Assembly (NCBI GenBank): GCA_905182155.1
Contig: CAJJAX010000041.1
Coordinates: 1-39,294 of the forward strand
Source of the DNA: an uncultured Pseudomonadales bacterium
GTDB taxonomy: Bacteria > Pseudomonadota > Gammaproteobacteria > Pseudomonadales > Azotimanducaceae
Reading direction: 5' to 3'
DNA: 39,294 bases
Part shown: in pieces, positions 21,900-31,262 of the stretch
How positions within the stretch are numbered: position 1 is the first letter of the stretch
Layout of the letters: the number at the start of each line of letters is the position of its first letter
Program-made: the position numbers and the translations under genes
The notes under the pieces: generated by a model
The model's input: the letters and a program-made list of their open reading frames with translations, nothing else
Database searches by the model: none
Told to the model about the DNA's origin: nothing

Positions 21900-22486
21900 G
21901 ATTCGGCCTTAAGGCGCAATTGCGTCGCGGACGCAAACTCTGGGATGCCCTGGTGACTACTGAAAATCAGGATCCCGCCGGACGCAAGATGCGCTTGACA
22001 GACCTCGGACAAGACAGAGCGTCCTGGTGCATCCAGGGCACTGAAGGCCTCATCCAGCAGCCATATCCGGGCCGAGGTCAGAATCAAACGCGCCAACGCC
22101 ACGCGCTTCTTTTGGCCTTCGGAGAGAGCGCTGCAGGGCTGATCCAGTTCAGCGGACAGCTGAAACCGCGCTAAAGCAGCCGTTAACAGCGCTGGCGTCA
22201 GCTGGATTTCGTTGAGCTTGAGCAAAAATTTTAAATTTTCAATCGGCGTTAACTGATCATTCACCGCATACCGGTGACCCAGGTAGAGGATCGCTGCTTT
22301 GTCCTCAGTGATCACCCGACCGTCGTAATCTTCAAATAATCCAGCCAGAATTTTAAACAAGGTTGTCTTACCCGAACCATTTTCACCGACGATTTGCAAC
22401 GCCTGGCCCGGCAGGGCAGTGGCATTCAAGTCTTTGAAAAGATAACGATCTTGGCGAAAGCAGCTTAAGGATTCGATCTGCAGCAT
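21896..22486 (-). CDS. ccmA: haem exporter ATP-binding protein CcmA
   Basis: CcmA is the ATPase of the CcmABCD complex. The 196 residues contain Walker A GENGSGKTTLFKIL near 34-47, the signature CSALSEGQKKRVALAR, and Walker B IWLLDEAFSALD. A switch His lies in ILIFSSHQG. Length is that of the small CcmA family. It is the first gene of the nine-gene ccm operon and is divergently transcribed from rdgC. Confidence 0.95.
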   Translation of the reverse strand: MLQIESLSCFRQDRYLFKDLNATALPGQALQIVGENGSGKTTLFKILAGLFEDYDGRVITEDKAAILYLGHRYAVNDQLTPIENLKFLLKLNEIQLTPALLTAALARFQLSAELDQPCSALSEGQKKRVALARLILTSARIWLLDEAFSALDAPGRSVLSEVCQAHLASGGILIFSSHQGIPEFASATQLRLKAES

Positions 22487-22511
22487 CTGGCTTTCTCTTG
22501 ACTCATGGGGT

Positions 22512-22571
22512 CAGTATACGATGAGATGCGCGAAATGTGATCCAAGATCATGGGAAGTTTCGCGTATACTG
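22512..22571. promoter_or_regulatory. probable divergent ccmA/rdgC promoters with inverted repeats
   Basis: Two perfect TATACT hexamers point outward: one on the plus strand at 22565-22570 (28 bases before the rdgC ATG), one on the minus strand at 22518-22513 (about 27 bases before the ccmA ATG). Each is embedded in an arm of the inverted repeat CAGTATACG (22512-22520) / CGTATACTG (22563-22571). Nested inside is CGCGAAA (22529-22535) / TTTCGCG (22558-22564). The minus side has ATCACA at 17-base spacing as a 4/6 match to the -35; the plus-side -35 is weak. Confidence 0.5.
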
Positions 22572-22597
22572 GCGGCTCCATTTTGTGAGTAATCTCC

Positions 22598-23488
22598 ATG
22601 TTGTTTTCCAGCGCGACCATTTTAAGTTTCTCAGACACCCTACCGGAACACTTTGACGCCTTGCTGGCCAATGAAGCCTTCGAGCCGTGCAGCTCATTCA
22701 GTCAAAGTACTTTTGGTTGGGTCTCACCCCTACCCGATGGCTTCACCGATCTAACCCGTCAATTTGGTAATCGTGTTTTATTTTGCGGAAAACGCGAAGA
22801 AAAGGTGATTCCAACCAGTGCCCTGCAAGAACTCATCTCTGAGAAATCGAATCACTGGACAAGCCTCGAAGGCCAAAAGCCCTCCTCAAAACAGCGGCTA
22901 CAGTTCAAAGAAGCAGCCCTCAGTGAGCTGTTGCCCAGAGCGCTGAGTAAACATCGACGAATACTCGGTTACATCGATCCAGCCGCCGGGCTCCTGGTCA
23001 TCAATAGCGCGTCCGCGACCGACGTCGACACGTTTTTAAATTACCTTCGGATGACCCTTGGCACGCTTGCTGTCACCCGCATCGAATCCAAGCAGTCGGC
23101 CGGTCAATTGTTCACCCAATGGTTGAAAAGAAATCAGCCGCCACCCGGATTCGAGCTTGGCAATGCTTGCGACCTCTTTGACCAAGAAGACGGATCCAGC
23201 ATTACCTGTCGAAAGGTCGCGCTTCAGAGCAAAGAGATTCTGGCCCACATCGACACGGGTAAGCTCTGCAGCAAACTCAGGCTGACCTGGGATCAGAGCC
23301 TGTCGTTTACCCTGGATAAAGACTTGGTTCTGAGCCAGATCAAATATGAGGCGCTCACCGAGCAAGCTGACGACTTAGACGGGCTTGAGCCAGAAATTGC
23401 GGCGCTTGCGGAACTGGATGCACAATTTGCACTGCTCAGCCAGGAACTCGCCCAACTTTACCCCAAGTTAATTTCCGTTTTTAAGTAA
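22598..23488 (+). CDS. rdgC: recombination-associated protein RdgC
   Basis: RdgC is a nucleoid-associated ring-forming DNA-binding protein that modulates RecA. The 296 residues show the family pattern: an N-terminal strand region, then SSFSQSTFGWVSPL, VLFCGKREEKVIPTSALQE, LLPRALSKHRRILGYIDPAAGLLVINSAS and LRMTLGTLAVTRI. KLRLTWDQSLSFTLDKDLVLSQIKY and a C-terminal helix complete it. Length matches the usual 300. It is transcribed alone, and its 3' end converges with the MFS transporter gene 24 bases away. Confidence 0.93.
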   Translation: MLFSSATILSFSDTLPEHFDALLANEAFEPCSSFSQSTFGWVSPLPDGFTDLTRQFGNRVLFCGKREEKVIPTSALQELISEKSNHWTSLEGQKPSSKQRLQFKEAALSELLPRALSKHRRILGYIDPAAGLLVINSASATDVDTFLNYLRMTLGTLAVTRIESKQSAGQLFTQWLKRNQPPPGFELGNACDLFDQEDGSSITCRKVALQSKEILAHIDTGKLCSKLRLTWDQSLSFTLDKDLVLSQIKYEALTEQADDLDGLEPEIAALAELDAQFALLSQELAQLYPKLISVFK

Positions 23489-23512
23489 ACAAGGCCAAGC
23501 GGCTGGTCCACC

Positions 23513-24685
23513 TCACGCTTTGAGGCCTTTAAGCGCCAATTGTTTGTAGCCCACCAAGGCCAGGGGCACAATGAGCACACAGGCGCTTAAGTAGACCAGC
23601 CAAGACCACCCAAAGCTAAACAAGAAAAACCCGGAAGACAGGGCCGCAACGGCCTGCATTGCAAAGACAATGAAGTCATTGCAGGCCTGGACCTTGAACC
23701 GTTCATTGGCTTCATAGGTTCGAGTCAGTAAGGCCGTCCCGCCTAAATACATAAAGTTCCAGCCAATCCCTAGTAGCACCAGCGCCCACCAGTAATGCAT
23801 GAGGTGCCGACCCAAAAACGCAACAGCCAAACACAAGAACGAGATGCTGAGCCCGATCAACATCATGCCGCGAATGCCCAGTCGCTTAAATAGCAATGGC
23901 GCGATAAACGAGGGTAAAAACATCGCCATAATATGGCTTTGAATGACCCAGGCAGTATCAACCAGACTGAATTGATCAAAGTGATGCATCGCAACCGGTG
24001 TCGCCGTCATTAAAAGACTCATGATGCTCCAGGCGGCCACTGAGGCCGCAATCGCAATTTTGAAATCCAGTTGTTGCGCAATTTGCCACAAAGACCGACC
24101 GCCCGAACCTCCGACTTCTGGCTCACATCTCTCCGGAACATAGAAGGACAAGACCATTCCAGCGCCCGCCATTAGGACTGATAAGCCTAAAAAGGATCCC
24201 GCATAGACCGCATTCGGCACCAGGTCCTGCAAAAGGGTTGCCGTTTTAGGCCCAAGGTAGGCGGCCACCACCCCGGCTAACATCAAGACGGATAACGATC
24301 GACCAAGCCGGGCAACCGGGACGGATTCCGCAACCGCAAAGCGGTACTGCTGCACAAAGGCGTTGTGGCTACCAATCAGAAACGTCGCACCACAAAGCAA
24401 CCAAAAAGCACCCGCCTGTATCGCAAAGGCCGCGAGCAACCCAGCGACCACCGCGTAGCCCGACGCAAACAAAAAGCCGCTACGTCGACCAAACCGCCGC
24501 ATGATAAAAGAAGCTGGAATGGTCGAGGCGGCCGTTCCAAGAATCATCAAGGCCACCGGCAGGGTTGCCAGTCCTGGCGTTGGCGCAAGTTCGGCGCCAA
24601 TAATGCCGCCGAGCAAAACAACGATTGGGGCACCGGTCTGCGCCATACAGGCTGCGAGGGTTAACACCACCAAAGTCCGGTTCAT
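23513..24685 (-). CDS. MFS transporter
   Basis: A 390-residue integral membrane protein with about twelve hydrophobic helices and the two-halved architecture of the major facilitator superfamily. The loop after helix 2 reads SFIMRRFGRRSGF, an MFS motif A-like basic loop. A hydrophilic central loop (about 190-205, YVPERCEPEVGGSGG) divides the halves. The substrate cannot be told; drug or metabolite efflux is common in this family. An AAGGAG ribosome site lies 5 bases before the ATG. It is divergent from the Baeyer-Villiger monooxygenase gene across 151 bases, so related roles are possible. Confidence 0.85.
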   Translation of the reverse strand: MNRTLVVLTLAACMAQTGAPIVVLLGGIIGAELAPTPGLATLPVALMILGTAASTIPASFIMRRFGRRSGFLFASGYAVVAGLLAAFAIQAGAFWLLCGATFLIGSHNAFVQQYRFAVAESVPVARLGRSLSVLMLAGVVAAYLGPKTATLLQDLVPNAVYAGSFLGLSVLMAGAGMVLSFYVPERCEPEVGGSGGRSLWQIAQQLDFKIAIAASVAAWSIMSLLMTATPVAMHHFDQFSLVDTAWVIQSHIMAMFLPSFIAPLLFKRLGIRGMMLIGLSISFLCLAVAFLGRHLMHYWWALVLLGIGWNFMYLGGTALLTRTYEANERFKVQACNDFIVFAMQAVAALSSGFFLFSFGWSWLVYLSACVLIVPLALVGYKQLALKGLKA

Positions 24686-24836
24686 CCAAGCTCCTTAAGA
24701 TTTGACCCAAACGCATCAAGGCGCTGGCTAAAACCAGCCGTTCCATTGAGGGGTTGCCAGAGTATGTCGGGATTGCTGGTTTGAGTAAATGTGTGTGACG
24801 TGGTTCAATTTCGCTCGAGACAGGAGATCGATCAAC

Positions 24837-26463
<1,627 letters not shown>

Positions 26464-26517
26464 CTTGTTTAAAACTCGATGTAGGCCGCAGCCAAACAGT
26501 GCCTGGGTAACCTTGCA

Positions 26518-27084
26518 ATGATGGGCGCCTTTGATGCGGTGTTAATCCTTGCTGGTGACGCTGACCGCAACGCGCCAACCCTTGCCTGCCTGGCCGATCA
26601 AGCTGCAGAGGCCTTTCACACAGGCTTAACCAGCAGTCTGATTAGCACGGGTTGCTGTCACCACACCCTTGATTTGTTTCCGGGCAGAACCGAGGCCCAG
26701 TGCTTGCGCGACCTCTTAATCGAGCGTGATGTGCCGAGCAGCAATATCTTTACCGAAGAGCGATCGGCGGACCTTTTGGGCCGCATCCATTACGCCCAAC
26801 AGCGACTCCTTGAGCCCTGCGCTTGGCACCATCTGCTGCTGCTTTGTCCGGGCGCCACGTCCGACAGGCTTCAAGCGGTCATCGAAACCTGTTTTGATGC
26901 GTCCTTTTCGATTCATTGGCCGGATACTTGCGCCGAGCCTTCGCGAAACCAGCGTCTGGATCTTGATGCATTGGTTCAACGCCAACTTGACCCCAGTTTT
27001 GATCCTGCGCGCCTTGAGGATGCGCTCAAGGCAGTCAAAGCACGTGGTCTACCCAGAGCGCTCACAGACGAAACCCCGTCTTAA
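26518..27084 (+). CDS. DUF218 / YdcF-like domain protein
   Basis: A 188-residue soluble protein with features of the DUF218 (ElyC/SanA/YdcF) fold. VLILAGDADRNAPTLACLADQAAEAF opens the Rossmann-like domain. CLRDLLIERDVPSSNIFTEERSADLLGRI matches the usual 'GVP...I..E..S..T..N' region, with a variant ending. There is no transmembrane anchor at the N-terminus, unlike many members. It starts about 55 bases after the true BVMO end with no strong ribosome site, so it may be cotranscribed. Function unknown. Confidence 0.6.
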   Translation: MMGAFDAVLILAGDADRNAPTLACLADQAAEAFHTGLTSSLISTGCCHHTLDLFPGRTEAQCLRDLLIERDVPSSNIFTEERSADLLGRIHYAQQRLLEPCAWHHLLLLCPGATSDRLQAVIETCFDASFSIHWPDTCAEPSRNQRLDLDALVQRQLDPSFDPARLEDALKAVKARGLPRALTDETPS

Positions 27085-27332
27085 GACCGGATTCGCGCAT
27101 CGCGCTCGGCCTTGACGGACGCAACCCACAGCGCTGGTTCCACAACCGTGGGCCGAATCATCCGTGATTTTAAGGGGTTGTTCTTAGCGGGCTGTTCTCG
27201 GTCCGTCGAACCTTAATCCCATGCGTTCAGGGCACCAAAATTCCTGGAATTACTCGGCCCCCGCCTCGTCGAACTAGTGCGTGACACCGACCGTCTCGAT
27301 CCCCTATGATTTTGCTTTTAAGGGAGATTCCG

Positions 27333-27971
27333 ATGCAATCGATAACCTTACGCGTTGCCATAACCTTAACGGTGGTCGTTGCGGGCGCTTTTATTCAGAT
27401 TCCAACCAGCTTCGCCGAAGAAATCCACAGATCCCTTGACCCGGCCGTCATGACCCGTGATGCGCACTTGGCCGCGCCCAGTGAGGCGACTGAAGAGACC
27501 ATCATCATCAAGGTCGTTGACGAGGACGGCCTGCCAGCACCAGCCGAGCGGAAAATCAAAATTATTCGCGCCGGGTCGGCCAACGCACTGGATTCAACCG
27601 CCATCCATCGCCTTTTAAAAGAGGGCCTCGGCGACAAAACCCTACCGCCTGATGTGATGGCTAGGTTGCATGACGCGCTCAATCAAGACAACCCGCTTTC
27701 GGATATGAATGTCGATGTCATCGTCAATGATCAAGGCGGGCACCATGTCGTCGTTCGCGATTTCAACCCTTCAAAAGCGGGTATGGATCACAGGATGCGA
27801 CCGAATCAAGGGATCCATTGGATGGAAAAAGCCCCGCCCGATGAAGCCGCGCCGCTCAATGAAAAAGCCGCTGAGTGTATTTTAAAATCACTCACGAAAG
27901 TCACCACAGAATCGGGCACGCGCCTGCTTCGAGAAGCCTGCCAGGCTGCCTACCCAGATGTCTCAAACTAG
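27333..27971 (+). CDS. exported protein of unknown function
   Basis: A 212-residue protein with a clear signal peptide: MQSITLRV, a hydrophobic core of about 17 residues, and a likely cleavage at SFA-EE near residue 26. An AGGGAGA ribosome site precedes 27333; the frame is open to 27306. The mature part has an acidic-basic central region (VDEDGLPAPAERKIKII, VDVIVNDQGGHHVVV) and a C-terminal pair of Cys in CILKSLTKVTT and LLREACQAAYP. That Cys pair with the terminal YP resembles a motif I recall from other small bacterial proteins, but I cannot name a family. It is convergent with the MDR gene. Confidence 0.65.
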   Translation: MQSITLRVAITLTVVVAGAFIQIPTSFAEEIHRSLDPAVMTRDAHLAAPSEATEETIIIKVVDEDGLPAPAERKIKIIRAGSANALDSTAIHRLLKEGLGDKTLPPDVMARLHDALNQDNPLSDMNVDVIVNDQGGHHVVVRDFNPSKAGMDHRMRPNQGIHWMEKAPPDEAAPLNEKAAECILKSLTKVTTESGTRLLREACQAAYPDVSN

Positions 27972-27984
27972 CGGGTTGCGATGC

Positions 27985-28971
27985 TTAGGTGAGGTCAATC
28001 ATAACCTTGCCAACAACCTCACGATCGACGATGAGTTGATAACCCGCTTTGATGTCCTGAAGTGGCAGCACATGGGAGATGAAAGGTTTGATGCGATCCG
28101 CGGCCAACCAACGCATGAGGGTCTGCAATTGACGCTCTGCCTCGGCTGGCCGATGCTTGCGCAAACCACCCACCGTGTAGCCAATGACCGCGGCATCTTT
28201 TACCAATAGGTGATTGGTCTTGGCCAGTGCCGGTCGACCGCTGGCAAACCCCACCACCAAAATCCGACCGAAGGGCGCAATACAGCGAACCGATTCATCA
28301 AAGATATCACCACCGACCGGGTCAAAAATGACATCAGCGCCCCGAGTCTCGGTTAATGCCCGAAGTTCAGATCGAAAGCCTTGGTCGCCGAGTAAAATCG
28401 TTTCAGCACCATACCGAGCAACCACCGCCTGTTTCGCCTCGGTACTGACGACGCCGATGACCCGAGCACCGATCTGCAGCCCAACATCCACAGCAGCAAG
28501 CCCAACCCCGCCTGCGGCACCCTGCACTAAAAGCGTTTCGCCTGGCCTCAATTGCGCCCGCTGCAACCCATCTATTGCGGTTTGATAGTTATTTCGAAAG
28601 GAGGCGGCAATCATTAAATCGATCCCAGCCGGTACTTTTGTTGCTTGGCTGGCCAGCACGGTTTGAAACCGGACACACCCGGTTGGAACCAACACGGCGT
28701 CGCCTTTCGAGTAGTGCTGAACCGAAGACCCAACCGCCACAACCCGGCCAGATGCCTCACCGCCCACAATAAAAGGAAATGGCGATTGAACTTGATAGTC
28801 GCCCGAGAACTTCACGAGATCACTAAACTGAAGGCCCGACGCGTTCAGCGCAATTTGAATCTCCGCGGGTCCTGGCGGCTTTGGATCCGGCATCGCTTGC
28901 ACAACCAATTCCAAATGGCTACCCGAGCGAACACAAACCGCGGCCAAATTGGGCTTGTCTGGCGCAATCAC
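27985..28971 (-). CDS. NAD(P)H:quinone oxidoreductase-like MDR protein (zinc-free)
   Basis: A 328-residue medium-chain dehydrogenase/reductase without the catalytic zinc Cys. It has the GroES-like N-terminal half (LNASGLQFSDLVKFSGDY, FIVGGEASGRVVAVG) and the NADPH-binding loop VQGAAGGVGLAAVDVG. IFDPVGGDIF and the C-terminal VVGKVMIDL also fit quinone oxidoreductase or enoyl reductase relatives. It begins with GTG at 28971, overlapping the TGA of the Hpt piece of the hybrid kinase, so the two are translationally linked. The substrate is not determinable. Confidence 0.88.
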   Translation of the reverse strand: MIAPDKPNLAAVCVRSGSHLELVVQAMPDPKPPGPAEIQIALNASGLQFSDLVKFSGDYQVQSPFPFIVGGEASGRVVAVGSSVQHYSKGDAVLVPTGCVRFQTVLASQATKVPAGIDLMIAASFRNNYQTAIDGLQRAQLRPGETLLVQGAAGGVGLAAVDVGLQIGARVIGVVSTEAKQAVVARYGAETILLGDQGFRSELRALTETRGADVIFDPVGGDIFDESVRCIAPFGRILVVGFASGRPALAKTNHLLVKDAAVIGYTVGGLRKHRPAEAERQLQTLMRWLAADRIKPFISHVLPLQDIKAGYQLIVDREVVGKVMIDLT

Positions 28972-29363
28972 CCCATCTTGCTCGTTGTTTTTAGGTGATC
29001 CAGCAGACGCTCAACCAGCACCCGAGTCATTTCGATTTTACTGAGCAGTTCAACCCGTCGCTCGATTGCCGGGCCGATATCGCCAGACGACCGCAAGCCG
29101 TCAATTTCTTGGCAACATCGGCTCAGCTCGACGAACCCCAGCATCCCAGCCGTTGGCTTCAAAGCATGCGCCACATCAACGACCTGTTCCGCCGAAATGA
29201 CCCCCGCCTTCTCGGTTGTTAGTGCGCGAGTCAGGCTTGACTTGAATGCCTCCGTCAGCTCTATCGCAAGCTCAATCCCCATTTCCTCGATCAATAAGTC
29301 TACGTCAGGGTTAGAGCCTTCAGCGGAGGGAGAGCCTTCAGCGGAGGGAGCGCCGTCAGCGGA
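28968..29363 (-). CDS. Hpt phosphotransfer domain, C-terminal piece of hybrid kinase (frame-broken)
   Basis: From 29363 the second frame continues the SADG/PSAEG repeat linker of the hybrid kinase, then encodes an Hpt domain: VDVAHALKPTAGMLGFVELSRCCQEIDGL, where the His of AHALK is the expected phosphoacceptor. The frame is open back to 29555, but that upstream part is out-of-frame sequence of the REC-linker region. Restoring two bases in the 16-bp repeat unit at 29349-29364 would fuse it to the kinase, giving REC-HisKA-HATPase-REC-Hpt. The MDR gene overlaps its stop. Confidence 0.78.
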   Translation of the reverse strand, partial: SADGAPSAEGSPSAEGSNPDVDLLIEEMGIELAIELTEAFKSSLTRALTTEKAGVISAEQVVDVAHALKPTAGMLGFVELSRCCQEIDGLRSSGDIGPAIERRVELLSKIEMTRVLVERLLDHLKTTSKMG

Positions 29364-29442
29364 GAGAGCCTTCAGCGGAATAAGAGCCGTCAGCGGAATA
29401 AGAGCCCTCAGCCGAGGATTGAGCGCCTTCAGCGGAGGATTG
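29313..29442 (-). repeat. tandem repeat linker (units 18,18,16,18,18,21,21 bp)
   Basis: Seven imperfect units tile 29313-29442 exactly on the plus strand, each built on agagccttcagcggagg-like sequence. On the minus strand they encode (S/A)xSAEG/SADG hexapeptides, with two AQSSAEG heptapeptides at the upstream end. All unit lengths are multiples of 3 except the third (29349-29364, 16 bp). That unit is exactly where the hybrid kinase frame ends and the Hpt frame takes over. It looks like loss of two G within GGAGGG. Confidence 0.92.
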
Positions 29443-31107
29443 CGCAACATCGCTTGCGCGACGCATTTGATTGGTGTCCTCCGCAACCGCTCTCGGATCA
29501 ACCGGTGACTTAACCGTGACCACCGCAGGCGGGGGAGGCGCGTATTGTCGCGCAAGGGTTAACAACTGGCCGACTGAAAAAGGCTTACTGAATAGACCTG
29601 TAAACAGGTTAATCACCTGCTCACTACCTGCACAATTGAGAGAAGCACTCATTGCAAAGGCGGGCACCTGAGCCAGTTCCGGGGAGCATGCTTTGATGGC
29701 TCGTAAAACCTCATCGCCTTTCATGCCAGGCATATTAATGTCTAAGAGGAATAGATCAGGAATACCGTCAAACTCCGACAAGGCGTTTAGCAACGCTTCG
29801 CCATCGGCAAAACCATGCACGGTCGCGCCATATCGCGGCAATAGATTTTCAACAATGATGCGGTTTGCTTCCATATCGTCGACCACAACCACTTGCATTC
29901 CTGCAAGCACATGATCAACGTTTTGAGTGGCCGTCACGGCAACCTCAGCCGCTGCTGACTCGAGCGGCAACGCTAACGTAAACACCGTGCCGCCGCCTTG
30001 ACGCGCCGAGACCGCAATCTCCCCACCCATTAGATCGGTCAGATTCTTAACGATGGTCAACCCAAGGCCGGTGCCCCCAAATGTTCGGTCGTGCTGATCA
30101 TTGGTCATCACGAAGGCCTCAAACAACGACGCCATCTTTCCTTCCGGAATACCAATGCCCGTATCCATAACGGCAAAATTTAAAACCGGGTCGGCCGTGA
30201 TCTCGAGACCCACACTGCCCTTCTTGGTGTACTTAATGGCATTCGACAACAGGTTATTCAATATTTGTCGAACTCTAAAATCATCGCCTTTGAAAAACCG
30301 TTGGCGGATTTCTTCTTCGTAGTAAAGGTCCAATGTGAGTTGCTGACCCATGGCCATCGGTTGCATCAGGGCGATAATGTCGCTCGCCAATGCCACGGGA
30401 GAAAAGGTAACCTTTTGAAGCACCATTTTCCCCGCTTCGACCTTACTGTAATCCAGTACGTCATCGAGGATTTGGCGCATAAACCCGGCACTGGTAATCG
30501 CTGTGCTAAGCAATTTTTGGTCATTGCCATCACTGTCTCGACTCAGAAGTTCTAAAATCCCTTGGATGCCATGCAACGGATTTCTGATTTCATGACTAAT
30601 GGTTGCAAATAAGCGCTCTTTTTGCTGAATTTCGCTCGCCGCTTTTTCAGAGGCTTGACTCAACATTTGATTCTGGCTCCGGAGCGCCTTCATCAACTCT
30701 TTATTTTCACGCTCTAGTTGCTGCGCCTCGATGAGTTTTCGAAGGCTGATTTTCAACGCATCATCAACCCAAGGCTTTTCGATGTACTGCGAAAACCGAC
30801 CTTCATTGACGCCATCAATGACCAACTTTAAATCTGCATTACCGGACATCAAAACCCTTGCCGCATCCCAACCTGCGTCTTGCACCGCGCCCAAAAACTC
30901 AAAGCCGTCCATTTCGGGCATTCTAAGATCAGACAGGATGATGCTCACGGGTTCTTGATCTAAAATTAAGAGCGCATCTCTACCCGAGCCTGCCGTTAAA
31001 ATACGGTAGCCTTCTCGGCGCAATAACCGCTGCAACGCGCTGAGTATTCGCGGCTCGTCATCGACCAGCAGGATAATCGGCGGGCTTTCTTCAACAGGCG
31101 TCATCAT
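29356..31107 (-). CDS. hybrid sensor histidine kinase (REC-HisKA-HATPase-REC)
   Basis: A soluble hybrid kinase of about 583 residues with no transmembrane segment. REC1 has DDEP and the phospho-Asp in LSDLRMPEMDG (about 60). A coiled coil (120-165) leads to HisKA with His in TISHEIRNPLHG (about 172). HATPase motifs are NNLLSNAIKYT, DTGIGIP and GGTGLGLTIV. REC2 has VVDDMEANR and the phospho-Asp in LLDINMPGMKG (about 456). It then enters a SAEG repeat linker and stops at 29356, where the Hpt piece begins in another frame. The frame is open to a TTG at 31110, but the ATG at 31107 has an AAGG site upstream. A Fur-like site lies in the promoter region. Confidence 0.9.
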   Translation of the reverse strand: MMTPVEESPPIILLVDDEPRILSALQRLLRREGYRILTAGSGRDALLILDQEPVSIILSDLRMPEMDGFEFLGAVQDAGWDAARVLMSGNADLKLVIDGVNEGRFSQYIEKPWVDDALKISLRKLIEAQQLERENKELMKALRSQNQMLSQASEKAASEIQQKERLFATISHEIRNPLHGIQGILELLSRDSDGNDQKLLSTAITSAGFMRQILDDVLDYSKVEAGKMVLQKVTFSPVALASDIIALMQPMAMGQQLTLDLYYEEEIRQRFFKGDDFRVRQILNNLLSNAIKYTKKGSVGLEITADPVLNFAVMDTGIGIPEGKMASLFEAFVMTNDQHDRTFGGTGLGLTIVKNLTDLMGGEIAVSARQGGGTVFTLALPLESAAAEVAVTATQNVDHVLAGMQVVVVDDMEANRIIVENLLPRYGATVHGFADGEALLNALSEFDGIPDLFLLDINMPGMKGDEVLRAIKACSPELAQVPAFAMSASLNCAGSEQVINLFTGLFSKPFSVGQLLTLARQYAPPPPAVVTVKSPVDPRAVAEDTNQMRRASDVAQSSAEGAQSSAEGSYSADGSYSAEGSLR

Positions 31108-31137
31108 CAAACTAACCTTGATTTATCGAGACAATTA

Positions 31138-31156
31138 TCAACTGACAATCATTATC
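31138..31156. promoter_or_regulatory. candidate Fur-box-like operator
   Basis: The 19 bases tcaactgacaatcattatc match 14 of 19 positions of the classical Fur box GATAATGATAATCATTATC, with the right half perfect. It lies 31 bases upstream of the hybrid kinase ATG on the minus strand and about 107 bases upstream of the symporter ATG on the plus strand. On the minus strand TTGTCT and GATAAT, spaced 18 bases, form a possible promoter overlapping it. The match is by eye and could be coincidental in an AT-rich spacer. Confidence 0.4.
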
Positions 31157-31262
31157 CGTGTGAACCGTGATCTTAGACAAAACCATCCCCGCAGCCTAGT
31201 TAAGATTTTTTTACGCGCAGCACATGTTAACTCGTGTAGGATCGATTCATCATTGTGCAAAG

